Source of the DNA: Bacteroidia bacterium
GTDB lineage: Bacteria; Bacteroidota; Bacteroidia; B-17B0; Aurantibacillaceae
Assembly: GCA_025362575.1 (NCBI GenBank)
Contig: JANYIQ010000137.1
Coordinates: 1-37,885, forward strand
Direction of reading: 5' to 3'
DNA: 37,885 bases
Of this stretch, positions 1 to 7,879 are shown one piece after another. A model generated the notes under the pieces. That model was not told the DNA's origin. It searched no databases and was given only the letters and a program-made list of their open reading frames with translations. Each line of letters opens with the position of its first letter. The first letter of the stretch is position 1. Position numbers and translations under genes: made by a program.

Positions 1-1398
1 TCTTTGAACAAGAAAATCAAATTCTTCTAAAGCCACGCTAAAGGTTGGTTTAATACGCATTGGTTTCTCATCTGCAATACCTGACAACTCGTTTGAGTTT
101 TCAAAAATATTCATCTCACCGCCTTGATTGAATCTGCCGAACTGAGTTGCCTTCCCTCTTTCAGGCACTTCAATTACAACATCAACATCATGCTGATAAG
201 AATTTGCTCCTTTGAATTTTCCATCTTTAGTTGTTTGAAAAATAAAAATGAAAGATTTACCGGGATTATTGCGTTTAAGCCTTTGCAAATCCTGCGGGCT
301 TAAACCCAAATTATTGACGCTGTCCAAAATGATGAATTGGTATTTGCTTAAATCTTCAGGCAAATAATCACTCACAAATAAATTCTCATGCTTCACATCT
401 TTGTCGTTGAGTTTCATTTGCAGAGTTGCATCTAACTTCTCCTCATTGGCAACATACAGAACTGTTCCGTGATTACGGGCTAAGTATCCTGCGAAGTCAA
501 CGCATAAATAGGACTTACCCATTTTCGGTTTGCCGAAGACCATTGCTGTGAACCCTGGACTCGGATCTCCAATCAGGTCTAACCATTTACCCATGAAACC
601 AATTGAATTAAAATGAAGATTAGCGAATTCAATACTGCTCATCAAGTTTTGTTTCGGTTTTGTTTCCTCTTCTTCAATACCGTTTAAACTTTTTTTCTTC
701 GGCTTCACTTTTAGTTTGTTTAAAGCCGATTGCAATTGCTTCTTTGTTGCAGGAGAAAACTCCACCTTAATGCTTTTGCCCATAGAGTTTACCAAAGACA
801 AAAGTTTGTTCTGAATTAACAGAACTTCTTTTGACAACGCATCGTCTTTAACGATTTCTTTTTCCTTAATAGCATTTTGCACATCATTTAGAAATCCCTC
901 AATCTCTTTTTTCTGATGCGTTTTGCCACTAAGCAATAAAAATCGCTTAACGAATTTCATCGCCAAGGTTGATTCCTGTTTCTCAGGCGTTTTCTTTCCT
1001 TCCTTTTCCGCAATCGCTTTTTCCAATGCAGGTTTCCTGATTTTAATTTCAGGAGTCAAACCATCTTCTTGTTCTGCATCACATTCCAATCGGTAAATCA
1101 TTTTTAATTTATCGAGTGGCAAGTGCTTGTATCCTTCGGCATCTTCCTTTGCACGAATAATCATTGGGTGTTCGGGTGTTCCTGAAAGGTCGCCCTTGTT
1201 ATCAATGAACTCGTCCACCTTTTCAAACGCTAAATCAAATACACGTTTCACATCGGCATCATTGTCATAGATACTCCAGTCCTTTCCTTCATCCGTTTTT
1301 GTCATTATTACCAAGTGAGATTTTTTCAGCACTTCCGGTAAATTTTCAAAACCAACTTCTTTAATGGCTTTAAAATAATTCTTGGTTGTAATTTCCAT
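1..1398 (-). CDS. RecA/RadA-like P-loop ATPase (3' end beyond window)
   Basis: The reading frame is open from an ATG at 1398 to the left edge, so the C-terminus is missing; 466 codons are visible. The N-terminal half (about 1-270) is charged and lysine-rich with no domain I recognise. The C-terminal half is a RecA-fold NTPase: Walker A GKPKMGKS at residues 289-296, then VLYVANEE, and Walker B FIILD ending at D359. The arrangement resembles RadA- or DnaB-like single-domain ATPases, often found in Bacteroidota mobile elements next to methylase genes. It lies 4 bases downstream of the Dam-type gene and is probably co-transcribed. A role in DNA replication, recombination or packaging is inferred. 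The family is fairly sure, the function is not. Confidence 0.75.
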   Translation of the reverse strand, partial: MEITTKNYFKAIKEVGFENLPEVLKKSHLVIMTKTDEGKDWSIYDNDADVKRVFDLAFEKVDEFIDNKGDLSGTPEHPMIIRAKEDAEGYKHLPLDKLKMIYRLECDAEQEDGLTPEIKIRKPALEKAIAEKEGKKTPEKQESTLAMKFVKRFLLLSGKTHQKKEIEGFLNDVQNAIKEKEIVKDDALSKEVLLIQNKLLSLVNSMGKSIKVEFSPATKKQLQSALNKLKVKPKKKSLNGIEEEETKPKQNLMSSIEFANLHFNSIGFMGKWLDLIGDPSPGFTAMVFGKPKMGKSYLCVDFAGYLARNHGTVLYVANEEKLDATLQMKLNDKDVKHENLFVSDYLPEDLSKYQFIILDSVNNLGLSPQDLQRLKRNNPGKSFIFIFQTTKDGKFKGANSYQHDVDVVIEVPERGKATQFGRFNQGGEMNIFENSNELSGIADEKPMRIKPTFSVALEEFDFLVQR

Positions 1399-1402
1399 TC
1401 TC

Positions 1403-2266
1403 TTAAAATTTTAATCGGGTTAATTGTTTCGATAAACTTTGTAGTTCTTTCTTATCCTGTGTATTCATAGTGTGTTTAAAGGCTTTCATTTTTGCAGGAT
1501 CGTAGTTCATTACAATCATTTCCGTTTTTACTTTATCAGTATGCTTTGTAACTGCAACGCTTTTTGTCACCTTCTGAACTTTCCATTTGTATTTTTTGAT
1601 GTAGGTGCTTAGAATTTTTGAAGGATAAGAACTCAACAAAAATTTCCCTTTCACCTTGGCCAACGTGTCGAGTAATTCTCTGTAATCACTTTCCGAATAG
1701 CCTTTATAATGTCCTTGATCCGAACCGATATACGGAGGATCAGCGTAGATAAATGTTTCTTTGTCATTGCATCTGTTTATTACTTTGATTGCATTGTTAT
1801 TTTCGACTTGCACTTTTGTGAGCCGGTCTTCGTATTCTTTTGTGAACAAATCTCTTTTGTTGGCGAGTGCTGCTTCTTTTGAATCGTCCTTGCCAAATCC
1901 CCAAGAGCCAATCATTCCGGCAAAGCCTTGATTGGTTAAAACCCATAATGCCCATGCACGTTTCACATCGGTAAATAAATCAGGATGTGCATACACGACC
2001 ATTGCTTTTTTGTAAAGTTCCCTGCTATGTAATGTTGCTTTGATTTCGCTTTGCAATTCGGGAAACTTTGTTTTAATTACTTTAAAAAAGTTCACGATCT
2101 CTCCGTTGATGTCATTAATTACTTCCACCTCTGATTTAGGCTTGGCAAAGAATACAGCACCACCACCAAAAAATGGTTCGCAGTACATTCTGTGCTGCGG
2201 AATCAAAGGGAGCAAATATTTTAGAAGAGTTTGTTTCCCTCCGTAGTATGTTATTGGTGTTTTCAT
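1403..2266 (-). CDS. dam: Dam-type (D12 class) DNA adenine N6-methyltransferase
   Basis: A protein of 287 residues with the full set of Dam-family landmarks: YYGGK near the N-terminus (family FxGxK), CEPFFGGGAVFF (S-adenosylmethionine site), INDINGEIV, and the catalytic YADPPYIG. It should transfer a methyl group to the exocyclic amine of adenine in a short target. No restriction endonuclease gene lies nearby, so an orphan anti-restriction or replication-timing role is more likely than an R-M system. The start codon overlaps the preceding gene's stop as TAATG, which suggests translational coupling. The target site cannot be read from the sequence. Confidence 0.92.
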   Translation of the reverse strand: MKTPITYYGGKQTLLKYLLPLIPQHRMYCEPFFGGGAVFFAKPKSEVEVINDINGEIVNFFKVIKTKFPELQSEIKATLHSRELYKKAMVVYAHPDLFTDVKRAWALWVLTNQGFAGMIGSWGFGKDDSKEAALANKRDLFTKEYEDRLTKVQVENNNAIKVINRCNDKETFIYADPPYIGSDQGHYKGYSESDYRELLDTLAKVKGKFLLSSYPSKILSTYIKKYKWKVQKVTKSVAVTKHTDKVKTEMIVMNYDPAKMKAFKHTMNTQDKKELQSLSKQLTRLKF

Positions 2267-2706
2267 TAAGCTGCTTGTTTTAAATCCATTAATTCGAGTT
2301 CCATTTCAAGAACCCAAAGCGGAGCTTCTTTTTTTTCTGATCGTCCGCCAACCATTTTATCCGCGATCGCTGAAACAACCACAACGCTTACAGCATTGCC
2401 TAACATTTTATAGCGCTGCGAATCCGAGATTTCTTTTTTCTCTCCGTCAAACATTCCCCATCTTGTCCAGTCATCAGGGAAGCCATGCAATCTTTCACAT
2501 TCAATCGGAGTTAATCTTCTAAGCATCCCTTTGCCCAATGTGTATTGTTGAACTCCTGTATCAATTGTGTTTGCAATTCCTTTCCCAACTCTTCCTCTTC
2601 TTTTGTTTGCTTCAAGAAATGATAAGTTGATGCTGTCCCCCTCGGTAGCACTTGCGTATCCTTTCTTTGTTGCTTCAGGAACATGAAATGTTGTTTGTCT
2701 TTTCAT
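2266..2706 (-). CDS. Orphan C-terminal half of a C5-cytosine methyltransferase (TRD plus motifs IX-X)
   Basis: A protein of 146 residues without the catalytic half (no FSGTGG, PCQ or ENV motif). Residues 64-146 match the C-terminus of the complete Dcm just upstream at about 65 of 83 positions, including LTPxECERL, GFPDxW and KMLGNAVS, and both end in DLKQAA. Residues 1-60 differ from the neighbour and look like the target-recognition region of another Dcm (GDSINLSF, RRGRVGKG). The frame is intact with an ATG that overlaps the upstream stop (TAATG), so it looks expressed. It could be an interchangeable specificity subunit, a recombination donor that swaps the target domain, or a remnant of a tandem duplication. 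What it is derived from is clear; its role is unknown. Confidence 0.75.
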   Translation of the reverse strand: MKRQTTFHVPEATKKGYASATEGDSINLSFLEANKRRGRVGKGIANTIDTGVQQYTLGKGMLRRLTPIECERLHGFPDDWTRWGMFDGEKKEISDSQRYKMLGNAVSVVVVSAIADKMVGGRSEKKEAPLWVLEMELELMDLKQAA

Positions 2707-3962
2707 TATGCCGCCTGTTTTAAATCCATTAGTTCAAGTTCCATTTCAAGAATCCATAATGGTGATTCCTGTTTTTGTGATAGCTCACCGATCATTCTTT
2801 TACCGATTGCCGAAACAACGGGAACGCTTACTGCGTTGCCTAACATTTTGAATCGTTGCGAATCGGAAATTTCTTTTTTCTCTCCATCGAAAATTCCAAG
2901 GCGAGTCCAGTTATCCGGAAAACCTTGCAATCGTTCACACTCCATTGGAGTTAATCCTCGTATGCCTAAATTGGTTTTATACAACCCTGTTTTTGCACCC
3001 ATTCCACCTCCCATTGATTTCAATGTTCGGGAGATGCCATTTTTACTTTCGTACAATCGCATTCCTTCCGATTGATTTTTAGTGACCTCTCTGAGAAGCA
3101 CCATGCTGTCTTTTTGAACGGTGGTTAATTGGTTGGCGATTTTATCTTTTCTCACTTCAAACTTTCCACCTTCGCCTTTGTAGTTTCTTGTTCGGTACGC
3201 CACACCGCTTACAATCAAAGGTTGCCTTGTATAATCGCTTTGCGTTTTTATCGCAGGACTCTTATCAAGTTTTTCATTCACCCACTTGTCGGTTGAATTT
3301 TTCCAATGTAAAACATAAGGGGAGCGATGAGAACGCTCTCCAACTTTTGTATCAATCGTTGGACTTATTTTTTTTCCTTGAGATGTTTTTTGATGGATCG
3401 CATTATTCCCTTCACCGATTTCTCCGAAAGGAAATATTTGTTGTCGGGGCGTTCCTCTAAGATGTCCGACAAGGTATATCCGCTCTCTATTTTGGGGTAA
3501 AAACCAGCAAGTATTAAGCAGTTGCCATTGACACTCATATACCCCAAGGTCGGCAATCGTTTGAAGTACGATCTCAAAGTCTTTGCCTTTGTTACTGGAG
3601 AAAAGCCCTTTGACATTTTCAAAGACAAAAACTTCGGGTCTGCATTCGTTAATGATTCTAATTGCTTCAAAAAATAATCCGCTTCTTTTTCCTTTGAGCC
3701 CTTTGAATTTTCCAGCAATGGAAATATCTTGGCAGGGTGAACCAAATGTGATGATGTCGGGTTTTTGTATTTTTTTCCCATTGATTTTGGTGATGTCACC
3801 GAGGTTCTTCGCATTTTTAAAATTGTATTGATAGTTTGCAATTGAATATTTATCGATCTCCGAGAACTGATGGTTCTTAATAATAAATCCAGAGGCAAGG
3901 AGGCCTCTTGCGAAGCCTCCTGTACCGCTGAATAAATCTAACAAAGAGATTTCCCTTTTCAT
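2706..3962 (-). CDS. dcm: Complete DNA C5-cytosine methyltransferase
   Basis: I place the start at the ATG at 3962, giving 418 residues, because MKREISLLDLFSGTGG is the normal family N-terminus and the upstream gene stops three bases before; the longer open frame would run into that gene. Motif I is LDLFSGTGGF (8-17), the catalytic motif IV is SPCQ with C77, motif VI is ENV (115-117), motif VIII is QNRER (157-161), motifs IX-X lie at about 336-390. The target-recognition region spans roughly 200-335. It methylates cytosine C5 in an unknown sequence. No endonuclease gene is nearby, so it is probably an orphan phage-type enzyme that protects element DNA from host restriction. Confidence 0.92.
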   Translation of the reverse strand: MKREISLLDLFSGTGGFARGLLASGFIIKNHQFSEIDKYSIANYQYNFKNAKNLGDITKINGKKIQKPDIITFGSPCQDISIAGKFKGLKGKRSGLFFEAIRIINECRPEVFVFENVKGLFSSNKGKDFEIVLQTIADLGVYECQWQLLNTCWFLPQNRERIYLVGHLRGTPRQQIFPFGEIGEGNNAIHQKTSQGKKISPTIDTKVGERSHRSPYVLHWKNSTDKWVNEKLDKSPAIKTQSDYTRQPLIVSGVAYRTRNYKGEGGKFEVRKDKIANQLTTVQKDSMVLLREVTKNQSEGMRLYESKNGISRTLKSMGGGMGAKTGLYKTNLGIRGLTPMECERLQGFPDNWTRLGIFDGEKKEISDSQRFKMLGNAVSVPVVSAIGKRMIGELSQKQESPLWILEMELELMDLKQAA

Positions 3963-3964
3963 TC

Positions 3965-4522
3965 TTAGCTGTAAACAAGGGCTGTTCTGTTGTCCCAAAC
4001 TTTGTCGAAGTTTTTGGTTCCTCCTGCCCACTGATACGAAAGCACTCCTTTTTTAGAGGTGATCTTTTCAATCGCCCAAACCGGATCGGATGTTTTCGAA
4101 CCCGGAATTGCAAAACCCTTGTAGATGAAATTCGGATTGTTCTCGTCCACTATGGTTGGTTCAAAGAAGAGTTTGCTATCTACAGAACCCATTTTCCCTT
4201 GCAGGTCTTTCACTTGGGTTTGTAAATCATGGATGGTCGCGATCTCGCTGTCCTGTTTTAGTTCGGTAGCCAGTCCTGCCGCATTACCTTGCAGCATGGC
4301 GATGATCTGATCACGAAGATCATTTACATCTTTGCTTACCGGAACATCCACAGTCGCCTGATCGATGAACACATTATTTAGTGCGCCCTGACCGATGTCG
4401 ATCTTGATGATCGTATCGCGGAGTACATTTACATCACGGATTTGTGATTTAATAATAAAATTAGGACTTCCATCGGTGACGATGTTAAGGCTTGTGCCAT
4501 TGTTGATGATTTCTGTTGCCAT
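3965..4522 (-). CDS. Probable virion surface or fibre-like protein
   Basis: A protein of 185 residues, polar and without membrane segments. A short predicted coiled stretch lies at about 95-118. The C-terminal 50 residues have the layout YKGFAIPGSKTSDPVWAI, then a turn, then FDKVWDNR and an aromatic end, a pattern I associate with small phage-encoded surface or tail-tip proteins (glycine, then W-I, then W-D-N-R). That family link is from memory and not verified. It ends the run of structural-looking genes and is followed by the methylase module three bases later. A receptor-binding or spike role is inference. Confidence 0.5.
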   Translation of the reverse strand: MATEIINNGTSLNIVTDGSPNFIIKSQIRDVNVLRDTIIKIDIGQGALNNVFIDQATVDVPVSKDVNDLRDQIIAMLQGNAAGLATELKQDSEIATIHDLQTQVKDLQGKMGSVDSKLFFEPTIVDENNPNFIYKGFAIPGSKTSDPVWAIEKITSKKGVLSYQWAGGTKNFDKVWDNRTALVYS

Positions 4523-4644
4523 ATTTGTTTTTATTTAAAGGGCTTAAAAACTTTTAGTTTGTGATTTTGTTTTGCGTATTAAAATTGGCGGTGGACAATT
4601 AATTAATGACCTTAAAATCCAAACGGTATTATTTTAAACCGGGT

Positions 4645-4857
4645 TTACTTTTTATTCTCGTCTTTTTTGTCCTTGTCTTTTTTGTCGCATTTATCGCCGA
4701 GAACAATACCTGATATTGCTTCTCCGAGTATAGCCCCGATAAAACCGCCTATCATCACATAAGGCACTACATCTTTACTGGCCTCTCTTGCGTAGAAGTA
4801 GGTCGCTAAGGAAGCGGCGAGTGAAACGCTGGACACAATGGTTTTTTCGTTTATCAT
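4645..4857 (-). CDS. Small glycine-rich membrane protein
   Basis: I choose the ATG at 4857 (70 residues), because an open frame to 4923 overlaps the upstream gene and lacks sensible N-terminal sequence. The protein has two hydrophobic stretches (about 5-22 and 31-52; the second contains IGGFIGAILGEAISGIVLG with GxxxG-type packing) and a tail of alternating D and K that ends at the C-terminus. This fits a small bilayer protein such as a virion membrane protein or a lysis accessory. It starts one base from the stop of the coiled-coil protein gene. The function is not known. Confidence 0.65.
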   Translation of the reverse strand: MINEKTIVSSVSLAASLATYFYAREASKDVVPYVMIGGFIGAILGEAISGIVLGDKCDKKDKDKKDENKK

Positions 4858-4858
4858 A

Positions 4859-5497
4859 TTATGGTTTTGATTTAATGTAAAGTGTGGCGGCGATTCCTGA
4901 AACAAAGAGCATCCCTGCGGCAAGTATTTTATTTTGAAAACGGTTTCGTTTTAATTGTTTTAAAGCAATATTTAAATCCTCGGTTAATTGCTGCTCTCTT
5001 TTTTCCTGTTCAAGAATTAAATCTTTTGCTTCCCGGTAGGATTCATCGCAGACTGCAATTTGTGAATCCCGGATCGCTACCATTTTTTGCATGAGCGAAT
5101 CTTTCTGCTCATAATTATTTATGATGGAATCCGTATCCGCATTCAGGTTTGCCAGTTCTGAATATAAACTGTCGGTTAAAACACTATCCCTTTGAAAAAT
5201 GGTGTCGTGCTTAATGCGGGCAGTTATTTCAAAAACTTTACTTCGCTCTGTAGACAACAAACTTTTGTGAATGCTCAAAAGATTATTTGCCACTTGCAGT
5301 TTTTCCTTTAAGCTGTCGTTCTCTTTAAGGAAATGGATTTTTTCTTCAAACATTCCGGAGTCAATGACATTTAATTTAGCTTGCGTTTTCTGTACTTCTG
5401 CCAAAGAAGGAGGCTTGATGTTTTGTTCCGAAGGAAATAAAAGATGTCCTAAAAATAAACCGGCGCAAAAGGCGATGATGATATAAACTGTTTTCAT
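4859..5497 (-). CDS. Coiled-coil protein with N- and C-terminal membrane segments (spanin-like)
   Basis: A protein of 212 residues. An N-terminal hydrophobic segment (about 4-20) precedes a long charged helical region (about 45-180) rich in E, K, Q and L, and a second hydrophobic segment lies near the C-terminus (about 190-207) before a KSKP end. Length, helical nature and position beside holin-like and endolysin-like genes are like inner-membrane spanins, but a second C-terminal membrane segment is not typical of them. A structural rod anchored in a virion membrane is an alternative. I do not recognise a defined family. Confidence 0.55.
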   Translation of the reverse strand: MKTVYIIIAFCAGLFLGHLLFPSEQNIKPPSLAEVQKTQAKLNVIDSGMFEEKIHFLKENDSLKEKLQVANNLLSIHKSLLSTERSKVFEITARIKHDTIFQRDSVLTDSLYSELANLNADTDSIINNYEQKDSLMQKMVAIRDSQIAVCDESYREAKDLILEQEKREQQLTEDLNIALKQLKRNRFQNKILAAGMLFVSGIAATLYIKSKP

Positions 5498-5549
5498 TTT
5501 TTTGTTTTTTTAAGTTTTTATTACTGATTAATTATTTGCCTGTCGTGGC

Positions 5550-5807
5550 TTACGACTCCTCCTTATCACGAAACTTGTCGCTCTGCTTTGTTTCGCTTTG
5601 ACGCTCCAGCGAATAACCGAAAGCGGCTGCCCCGATCATGGAGATAAAAGAATAGAACATGAACTCAGGGATGTTGCGCCCGAAGAACTGCTGCGCTATC
5701 CAAGCGATGATGGTAAGCAGTACATAGACTAAGGCGATAACTTCCCTTAAGGAAAAATTGCCATCCTTATCCTGTAGGAGTTGATGAATGATCTGTTTTA
5801 GTTTCAT
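5550..5807 (-). CDS. Holin-like small membrane protein
   Basis: A protein of 85 residues with two hydrophobic segments (about 21-42 and 48-66) and a strongly charged C-terminal tail (ERQSETKQSDKFRDKEES). The start lies inside the end of the L,D-transpeptidase-like gene (41-base overlap), so the two are probably coupled. Size, two-segment topology and charged tail are as in class II holins, and the neighbours are peptidoglycan-active enzymes. A holin forms the membrane lesion that releases an endolysin. No family-specific motif was seen, so the call rests on topology and context. Confidence 0.55.
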   Translation of the reverse strand: MKLKQIIHQLLQDKDGNFSLREVIALVYVLLTIIAWIAQQFFGRNIPEFMFYSFISMIGAAAFGYSLERQSETKQSDKFRDKEES

Positions 5808-6540
5808 AATGGTTTTTTGTTTGAATGATGTCTGAAAAAAAGTCGCTGACTTCTTCCACGATTGTTTTTATTTTTTCTTTGTGTGTTGCGGCCAGCAGTC
5901 CCAATCCCAATAATCCTGCGACACCGATCCCTGAAAGCACGTACCTTAAATTTTGCCTTCTTACCGCCCTGAAGTCCACAAGCGCATACGTAAAACTGTT
6001 TCCGTACAAACTCTTGTGACGCTCGCATAAGCGGATAAACAAATTAAAATCGTTGGCACTTTCAAATACCTGACAGCCTGCTGAATTTTTATCTACGGTT
6101 TTTGTTTCTCCGATGCGATTGGCTCTGTGAATGTCGATTCCAAATTCGCCGTGTTCTTTTTTTCCGTTTTTAAAATCCAGTACAGCGTCACGGTTGTAAT
6201 CCCGTATTATATTAATTGCCTTGCTTTGTACAAGAGCGAGGTATTCGCCTTTATGCAATCCTAAACGCCACGCATCTTTGTATTGCCCTTCGCTGAGAAT
6301 GGCTGTGCCTTGCGGCTGCATGGGTTGCTTTAGCCAGTATGTTCCCGGATCGGTGGTGGCCTTAAAAATGTGATACTGCCATTTTAATTTTGATACTTTA
6401 TAAAAGACGTGTATCTCATCATCAAAGAGATTCGGAATGACACTCTTGCTTCTTAAGCCCACAATATTGAGTTCAAAAGGCCGGGAGAAAATCTCGAACT
6501 TTTTGTGACGCAGTATGGCTTTCATTTTTTGCAGGATCAT
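5767..6540 (-). CDS. L,D-transpeptidase (YkuD)-like protein with C-terminal membrane anchor
   Basis: A protein of 257 residues. The central segment contains IHRAN (H138) and, 18 residues later, SAGCQVF (C156), which resembles the YkuD active-site layout of a histidine followed by S-x-G-C; NDF after the cysteine and GNSFTYALVDF further on complete a conserved-looking core. A hydrophobic segment at about 200-218 is followed by a charged tail. YkuD proteins cross-link or trim peptidoglycan peptides through a cysteine thioester. In this context it may remodel the wall during entry or release. The fold assignment rests on the motif only and needs structural confirmation. A second in-frame ATG six codons in is an equally possible start. 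Confidence 0.55.
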   Translation of the reverse strand: MILQKMKAILRHKKFEIFSRPFELNIVGLRSKSVIPNLFDDEIHVFYKVSKLKWQYHIFKATTDPGTYWLKQPMQPQGTAILSEGQYKDAWRLGLHKGEYLALVQSKAINIIRDYNRDAVLDFKNGKKEHGEFGIDIHRANRIGETKTVDKNSAGCQVFESANDFNLFIRLCERHKSLYGNSFTYALVDFRAVRRQNLRYVLSGIGVAGLLGLGLLAATHKEKIKTIVEEVSDFFSDIIQTKNHYETKTDHSSTPTG

Positions 6541-6574
6541 TTTTTTTCGCTCTAACTTTATTGGAATTTATTTT

Positions 6575-7060
6575 TTAGTGCAGAAGGCCGTGATCATGGT
6601 CATCGTCTTCTTCTTCTTCTTTGTGATCGTCGGTTAAAAAATCAGGCACGTAATTTTTCAGCCATGTTTTTACATCGAAAGAAGGGCAGGCTTTTTTGTT
6701 GTCCGGGAAATCCCGGTGACCGCAAACTTCTGCGCCTTTGTATATTTCCAAAAGCTGTACGATCTTATCGAACATGGCTTGCCTCTGCTCAGGTGTTCTG
6801 TTGTCGAGTGGTTTGCCGTCCTTGTCGATGCCGCCGATGTAAGCGATGTTGATGCAAACCGAATTGTGCATATACACCCCGTTGCTGTTTTTATCTTCAC
6901 TTAGCAACTCGATGATCTCACCATTTCGTTTGATGATGTAATGGTATCCCGGTGTGTCGCCCCATCCACGTTTCTCTTTCCAAAAACGCTTCATGGAGTC
7001 AATCGTTGTATTGGGTGGTGTTGCGGTGCAATGAATGACTATGTATTTAATGTTTCTCAT
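6575..7060 (-). CDS. N-acetylmuramoyl-L-alanine amidase (zinc, type 2 / T7 lysozyme-like), endolysin
   Basis: A protein of 161 residues that is nearly all catalytic domain. YIVIHCTAT places zinc ligand H10, VCGHRDFP gives H115, and KKACPSFD gives K123 and C125, the same H, H, K, C set as in T7 lysozyme-type amidases. The conserved GYHYII and NSVCINIAYIGG blocks are present. It cuts the bond between N-acetylmuramic acid and L-alanine. There is no signal peptide, so a holin-type partner or packaging in the virion would be needed to reach the wall. The tail (147-161) is rich in D, E and H. Family assignment is firm. Confidence 0.93.
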   Translation of the reverse strand: MRNIKYIVIHCTATPPNTTIDSMKRFWKEKRGWGDTPGYHYIIKRNGEIIELLSEDKNSNGVYMHNSVCINIAYIGGIDKDGKPLDNRTPEQRQAMFDKIVQLLEIYKGAEVCGHRDFPDNKKACPSFDVKTWLKNYVPDFLTDDHKEEEEDDDHDHGLLH

Positions 7061-7094
7061 TTTTTCTTTTCTTGTTTTGTGTTCTTTGTAAAAA

Positions 7095-7847
7095 TTAAAT
7101 TTTCCAAGTTTTGCCGTCGTATTTTAATCCCATGCTTTTTAAAACTGTTTGCGTGTTTTGCTTTTGGGATTTTTCGCTGAATGAACCCAGCATCGCATTG
7201 ACTAAAGTTTGCCTCACACCGTTTATGCGGTAGTTTTTAAATTCTCCGGACACCAATGAATAATTGGTCGTGTCCCTGATCCCTTTTAAAAGCGTGATGG
7301 CCGCTGTATAATCTTTTGCGACAATGCTGTAATAAATTCCTTTGGCGATAGCAGCAGGATCAAATTTGCTTATTGTTGCCGGGGCTGCTTTTGTTTCTTC
7401 TTTCTTTTCCCCGGTGATCTTGAGAAAGTCGGCTTCCTGAAGCGGAACTGCATATCCTTTGCTTCGGAGTGCGGATTCAAGTTCGTTTCCAAATTGTCCA
7501 TCCGCACCATATTTTGCAAGAATCGCAGCACCATAGGCTCTGAGAAGAGCTTGCTGAAGAAGTCGCACTTTATCTCCTTTAGCACCGAGGCGCAAAGGAA
7601 AGGCATCGCTATTGCGAGAAGGAGGTAAGCCGGTATGAGACTTAGTATGAGCAGGAGTCTGAACAGGCGTTTCGCTATCCAAATTATCGGTTGTTTGATT
7701 ATCCGTGTTATCATTGTTTTCGTTTTTAGTTTTTTTAAAATGTTTAATTCCGAAAAAAGCAAGCGTACCCAAAACCAATGTCCCCAATGAAAACAGCACG
7801 ACCTTTTTTGTCCTTTTCTTTTTTATTTCAGCTTCGTTGTTTTCCAT
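7095..7847 (-). CDS. Membrane-anchored protein with peptidoglycan-binding-like domain
   Basis: A protein of 250 residues. A lysine-rich start is followed by one membrane segment (about 15-35), a polar Asn/Thr-rich linker (about 40-78), then LRLGAKGDKVRLLQQALL and YGADGQFGNELESALRSKGY, which match the repeat logic of PG_binding_1 domains (G-x-V-x-x-L-Q, then D-G-x-F-G). The C-terminal 100 residues are helical with GVRQTLVNAML, which loosely resembles the annexin-like helices in the next gene. A virion or envelope protein that tethers to peptidoglycan is plausible. The linker and anchor are seen directly; the domain call is by motif. Confidence 0.6.
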   Translation of the reverse strand: MENNEAEIKKKRTKKVVLFSLGTLVLGTLAFFGIKHFKKTKNENNDNTDNQTTDNLDSETPVQTPAHTKSHTGLPPSRNSDAFPLRLGAKGDKVRLLQQALLRAYGAAILAKYGADGQFGNELESALRSKGYAVPLQEADFLKITGEKKEETKAAPATISKFDPAAIAKGIYYSIVAKDYTAAITLLKGIRDTTNYSLVSGEFKNYRINGVRQTLVNAMLGSFSEKSQKQNTQTVLKSMGLKYDGKTWKI

Positions 7848-7879
7848 TTCTTTTCTAATTGGTTAAAATCCTGTTTTGC

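Noticed and set aside
1403..3962. Restriction-modification system
   Set aside because: Methyltransferases only; no endonuclease candidate beside them.
7370..7762. Leftward 130-residue ORF in another frame
   Set aside because: Overlaps the PG-binding-like gene, which has the sensible domain order.
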